From Glomus cerebriforme (lineage: Eukaryota; Glomeromycota; Glomeromycetes; Glomerales; Glomeraceae), in the NCBI GenBank assembly GCA_003550305.1, contig QKYT01000051.1, forward strand, positions 24,638-88,637: DNA of 64,000 nt, read 5' to 3'. The first letter of the stretch is position 1; the number at the start of each line of letters is the position of its first letter. Position numbers and translations under genes: made by a program. The notes below the pieces were generated by a model. It saw only the letters and a program-made list of their open reading frames with translations. It was not told where the DNA came from and did no database searches. Below, piece after piece: positions 59,999 through 64,000 of this stretch.

Positions 59999-61789
59999 AT
60001 GACAACTCACTCTTCGATCTATCCCGAAGGAGATGGAACTCCTTCTTCAACAAGCAGTGCTATATTCGAAAATGATCAGATTAATGACCAAATAGACAGG
60101 TCACCTTTATTAGGTGACAGTATAGATGTCGAAGTTGAAAGCACTTATGAAGAAAGAATTGGAATTGCTAGTCGTTTCTCTTGTATGGTAGGTTAAAAAA
60201 TATCAAAGATATTCCCTGCGTATCTCTTTATCCTTAGTTTAAAGTTGAAAAAAATATCGAATGTCTTTAACAAAATAAGAATAAACTTTTAGATCAACCT
60301 TGCCAACACCATTCTTGGAACAGGCATGTTAGCTATGGTATTTATTTTTCTTTAGTTTACGATTTCTGCAATTTGCGACCTTAGTTAAGTTTATTTTATT
60401 TATTAGCCAGCAGCCGTAGCATCAGTTGGGCTTTTATTAGGCAGTATGATGATAATTTTTGCAGCTACCACTTCCGGGCTTGGATTATATTTTTTGTCCC
60501 GTAGTGCTACGCACACAGATGGACGTAATTCATCATTTTTTGCTATATCAAAATTAACATATCCATCAGCTGCTTTATTATTTGATGCTGCAATTGCCAT
60601 AAAGTGTTTCGGAGTTGCTGTTTCATATTTAATCATTGTTGGTGATTTAATGCCACAAGTGATAAATGGCTCTTTAGGATTCAGTAATGAGTATTCTATA
60701 TTTATGGATCGACGGTTTTGGATAACTGCTTTTATGTTTATCATTATTCCCTTAGCTTTTTTAAAGAAACTTGATTCTTTAAGACATACTAGTTTTATTG
60801 CAATAGTTGCTGTAATTTACTTGGTGTTTATTGTTATTTATCATTATTTTGGACCTGATTATAAGGCTCCTCCAAAAGAAAAAATACATCTCATAAAAAT
60901 TTCAACAAAATTCTTTACGAATTTACCAATTTTCATATTTGCTTTTACGTGTCATCAAAATGTAAGTATATAAAAAAAAAGATATCCATAATGTTCTTTC
61001 TGTATTGTTAATAACTGAAATTTTTCTTTTAGATATTTTCTATTTATAATGAGCTCGTAGATAATAGCCAAACAAACATCAATAATGTAGTTACTGGTGC
61101 AATAGGAACTACTACTACAATTTATCAAATAATTGGATTATTGGGATATCTGAGCTTCGGCGACGATGTTTTGCCTAATGTCATTTCAATGTGTAAAGTA
61201 TTTTCATTAAAACGCTTATTTTAAATTTCTTTGCAATAACAAAACTAACTTTCATCAAAAAAATAAACAGACGAAACGAATGTTTTTGTTACAATTGGTC
61301 GAATAGCATTTGTGATTTGTATACTTTTCTCTTATCCATTACAAGCGCATCCAGCTCGTGCTTGTTTAGATAAAATATTCTCATTCAAATCAAATTCCAC
61401 AAATGGTTATATTAAACTTTCTTCACCAGAAACGTTAAATATAAAATTTATAATATTAACTTCTGGTATTTTGATATCAAGTTATACTATTGCGATCCTC
61501 GTATCAAAATTAGATTTGGTAAGTTATATATAACATATTCTTTTAATGCCATAAAGAAATTACAAATTAAATAATTTATTGTTTTTATAAATAGGTCCTT
61601 GCGTTTGTAGGATCAACAGGATCTACTATAATTTCTTTTATATTACCGGGATTATTTTATTATAAAATTCATGAAAATGATCCATGGGATAGGAAGAAAA
61701 TATTAGCAGCATGTTTAACTTTTTATGGGTTATGCGTTATGACCATCTGTTTAACTTTAAATATTGTAAAAGTTTATTCTGCGAAATAA
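59999..61789 (+). CDS. Vacuolar amino-acid transporter (AAAP/SLC38 family, AVT5-7 type)
   Basis: Six or so exons encode about 470 residues. A ~60-residue acidic, Ser-rich cytosolic N-terminus precedes the first helix, INLANTILGTGMLAMPAAVA, the classic family motif (N-x-x-G-T-G-x-L-x-x-P). About ten more hydrophobic helices follow, including FWITAFMFIIIPLAFLKKLD, LGYLSFGDDVLPNVIS and FAFTCHQNIFSIYNEL. The last helix ends with KVYSAK. In yeast the Avt5-7 group moves amino acids such as glutamine and aspartate out of or into the vacuole; the substrate here is not determined. The junction after VISM (T|GTAAAG to ACAG|AC) restores VISMYETNVFV. Confidence 0.88.
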
Positions 61790-62015
61790 TTAACTCGTTA
61801 TAGAAAACCCATTTGTATAAATTTTTTTAGTTTTTTTGAATATATAATGTGATAAATATTATGGTGATAGAAATTTAATTTATATTAATAAAACATAATT
61901 TTACTTTAATAAAAAATTTTTACTTATTATGAAAAATAAACTCCCCCATTGAGTAAGGCTTATTTGCTATTAATGCAAATATTATCAAATAATATAAAGT
62001 AATCTTTCATCGGGC

Positions 62016-63249
62016 TTAAACTTCAATATCATCTTGCATCATATTGCCTCCAAGAACAACTTTTTCTCCAGGAGCAAAAGCTGGCATTCCAAGATAGGGA
62101 CATGTTGAACATCTAAATGCATCTCCGAGATAGCACTAAATTAAAACAAAGACATAAGTGATCTAGACTTAAAAATAAAAAATCGGGTCAAGATACATAC
62201 ATTTCCACAAGATGAAGTAGGAGCAGCTTTAGGTGCCGGTTTGCTTTCTTTTTCTAATTCTTCTGCAAGACCACATGAACAATTCTTGCAAGCTTTTCGC
62301 TTTCCACTAGTTTCACAATCAGGACCTATAATTATAAACAATAATATGTTAAATATATTAAAAATAAAATACACATGATAAATTTTCTCTCGTGATTATT
62401 TACGAGTTAAACTGCTCTTATCAGGTTTAATCAAATCATCTTCATCTAACAAATTATCTTCATCTTCTAATTCTTCATCATCCAGGGACCAAACAGAAAC
62501 TTTATTTACGGTACCGTTACCTATTAAACATAATAGAGTATTAAAAGAAAAATCCCTTCTTTATTGATAATTTGAAATAAATGCTACATACCACTTGTAG
62601 CTTTATTTGCAAACGATAAAGCAAACGAAGCTCCGACCTCATAAGCTGGTTTTTTGGCTATAACTTCTACTAGATTTAACTGTCCATTCAATGATTGAAC
62701 TAGTTCTTGTTTTTTATTCTCATCTTTAATTCCCCAGACTTGTTCCACAGTCTTTGTTAAATCATCTACTTCAACTTTAGTAGCACCTTTAATTTCTAAA
62801 TCAACAAACCCAGCTAATTTGAGTTCACTGATTAAATCTTTAGTAGTGCGAATGACCGGAATGTCAGTAGAAGATCTTGGAGCAAGTAATACGGGTTCTT
62901 TAAGATAAAGAATACCGCCTGGTACTAGTATTGAAGCTAATTTTGAAAGTGTTGTGGTATTATGAGCAAATGCTAAGGAACTAAAATAATTGGTATAAAT
63001 ATTATTGTATTTGGAATTTAAGAGATCGCCTGAAATAAATAATAGAATTAATAAAATATAATAACAATATTAAATAAGCTTTGAAAACTAACCGTGAACT
63101 ACACGATCTAAAGTTTCGGCAATGACAAGGCCATTTTTAGTGACCTGTTGTGTCAAATGGTCTTTAATTTCATCAATCTGAGCAGAATCTGAATGAGATG
63201 AGTTGATCAATAGAACTTTACTACCGGGTAAAACTTGTGTAAAGGACAT
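62016..63249 (-). CDS. DRE2: Anamorsin/Dre2 (CIAPIN1), cytosolic Fe-S assembly electron carrier
   Basis: Several exons on the minus strand give about 290 residues. The N-terminal part ([18 protein letters not shown] to about residue 170) is the methyltransferase-like fold that lacks SAM binding. An acidic linker ([20 protein letters not shown]) follows. The C-terminal CIAPIN1 domain carries the cysteine-rich [2Fe-2S] site ([17 protein letters not shown]) and the twin CX2C motif ([15 protein letters not shown]), then PYLGMPAF and [10 protein letters not shown]. All expected cysteines are present. Dre2 accepts electrons from Tah18 for cytosolic Fe-S protein assembly and for ribonucleotide reductase cofactor formation. 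The gene is divergent from Rheb, with 226 bases between start codons. Confidence 0.95.
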
Positions 63250-63475
63250 GTTTACAAGAATTGTTATCAAAAAGAAAAAGAACTGGTAAGACAATAGATT
63301 ATTTAGACACATCTGATTTTACCATTTAAGGCTGAATTGGCTGAATTGGCTGAATTGCCAACCGTAATGAAATTCCATGGAAGATTAATAATAATGTTTA
63401 TGTAATGTCAATCCGCAGATATGTATGTGATCTACAACTTCCTTTCAATAATAGAAAGCAAGGTTTTTTTACAAC

Positions 63476-64000
63476 ATGTCTAACAATTCCCCTAAACCAA
63501 GAACCATTGCAGTATTAGGTTCTCGAGCTGTCGGTGAGTTGAGTTCTTTTACATTTTTTGCTTGAATATCTTATTAATCCTTATTTATTCTTTTATAAAG
63601 GTAAGTCCTCGTTGACTATTCAATTCGTAGAAAACCATTTCGTCGACTCTTATTATCCCACTATCGAAAACACGTTTAATAAAGTTATACGATATAGAGG
63701 ACAGGAAATTGCAGCAGAAATTATTGATACTGCAGGACAGGTAAGATGTTTGATTCCTAAAATGCTTGTATTTTACAATTTTTAATAAATTTTCTCTGCT
63801 AAAACAAAATCATCAGGATGAACACTCAATTTTGAATTCTACTCATGCAGTAGGAATTCATGGTTATATTTTGGTATATTCGGTTACATCTAAACAAAGC
63901 TTTGAAATGGTCAAAATTATTCGAGATAAGATCCTAACTTACACAGGGACTGAAGCAGTACCAATGGTTTTAGTTGGAAATAAAACAGATTTACATATGC
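63476..64000 (+). CDS. RHB1: Rheb small GTPase, 5' part (continues past window end)
   Basis: Three exons are visible (63476-63532, 63601-63740, 63817 to the window end). They encode SNNSPKPRTIAVLGSRAVGK, SSLTIQFVENHFVDSYYPTI and ENTFNK, then IIDTAGQDEHSIL and LVGNKTDL. The G1 P-loop has the Rheb-specific Arg (GSRAVGKS; Ras has Gly at that place). The effector loop YPTIENTF and NKTD base-recognition motif are intact. Rheb activates TORC1 or, in yeasts, controls arginine uptake. The C-terminal CaaX box must lie beyond position 64000. Confidence 0.95.

Noticed and set aside
1..64000. tRNA, rRNA, snRNA genes and CRISPR arrays
   Set aside because: No cloverleaf, conserved rRNA block, snRNA motif or regularly spaced repeat array was recognised by eye; a covariance-model search could still find small ones.

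Overview
The window is nuclear DNA of a fungus, most likely an early-diverging filamentous one close to arbuscular mycorrhizal Glomeromycotina (Rhizophagus-like). This is an inference from the very high A+T content, gene-rich sequence with many short GT-AG introns, Asn-rich low-complexity coding stretches, fungal-type genes (Rcy1, Vps1, PalB/calpain-7, mL54) and minor-spliceosome introns, which few fungi keep. No rRNA, tRNA, CRISPR or prokaryotic features were seen.

Layout: START-domain membrane protein (1.6-3.4 kb, +); AT-rich spacer with two short hAT-type MITEs and a third inverted repeat; Tlg1/syntaxin-6 SNARE (6.8-8.2, -); long spacer with a gene relic; type II membrane O-fucosyltransferase-like enzyme (12.4-13.9, +); Rcy1-like F-box/Sec10 protein (16.2-19.8, +); calpain-7/PalB protease (20.5-25.6, -); two small secreted cysteine-rich proteins (27.2-29.1, +); divergent PARP-like protein (29.7-30.5, -); Vps1 dynamin (32.3-35.6, +); Asterix (36.0-36.6, -) beside ribosomal protein uL11 (36.8-37.6, +); AAR2 (37.9-39.5, +); Vps23/TSG101 (40.3-42.4, -) beside mL54 (42.6-43.0, +); ataxin-2/Pbp1 (43.6-47.7, -); glycine-rich RRM protein (49.1-49.7, +); dymeclin (50.0-54.3, -); two coiled-coil proteins (54.5-59.4, -); vacuolar amino-acid transporter (60.0-61.8, +); Dre2 (62.0-63.2, -) beside Rheb (63.5 to window end, +).

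Functional theme: many of the genes act in endosome/TGN/Golgi traffic (Tlg1, Rcy1, PalB/calpain-7, Vps1, Vps23, dymeclin). Others act in nutrient and translation control (Rheb, AVT transporter, ataxin-2, uL11, mL54). They are ordinary single genes in mixed orientation, not an operon.

The strongest unusual signals are three U12-type (minor spliceosome) introns recognisable from donor, branch point and conserved flanking protein: AT-AC in the SNARE gene, AT-AC in ataxin-2 and GT-AG in dymeclin. Also notable are a probable 4-nt microexon in calpain-7, MITEs with exact 8-bp target duplications, a PARP-like protein with substituted catalytic residues, two small secreted cysteine-rich candidate effectors, and a 96-bp duplication around a single N that looks like an assembly join through a SNARE exon. 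Exon coordinates were worked out by eye from reading frame, splice motifs and remembered family consensus.
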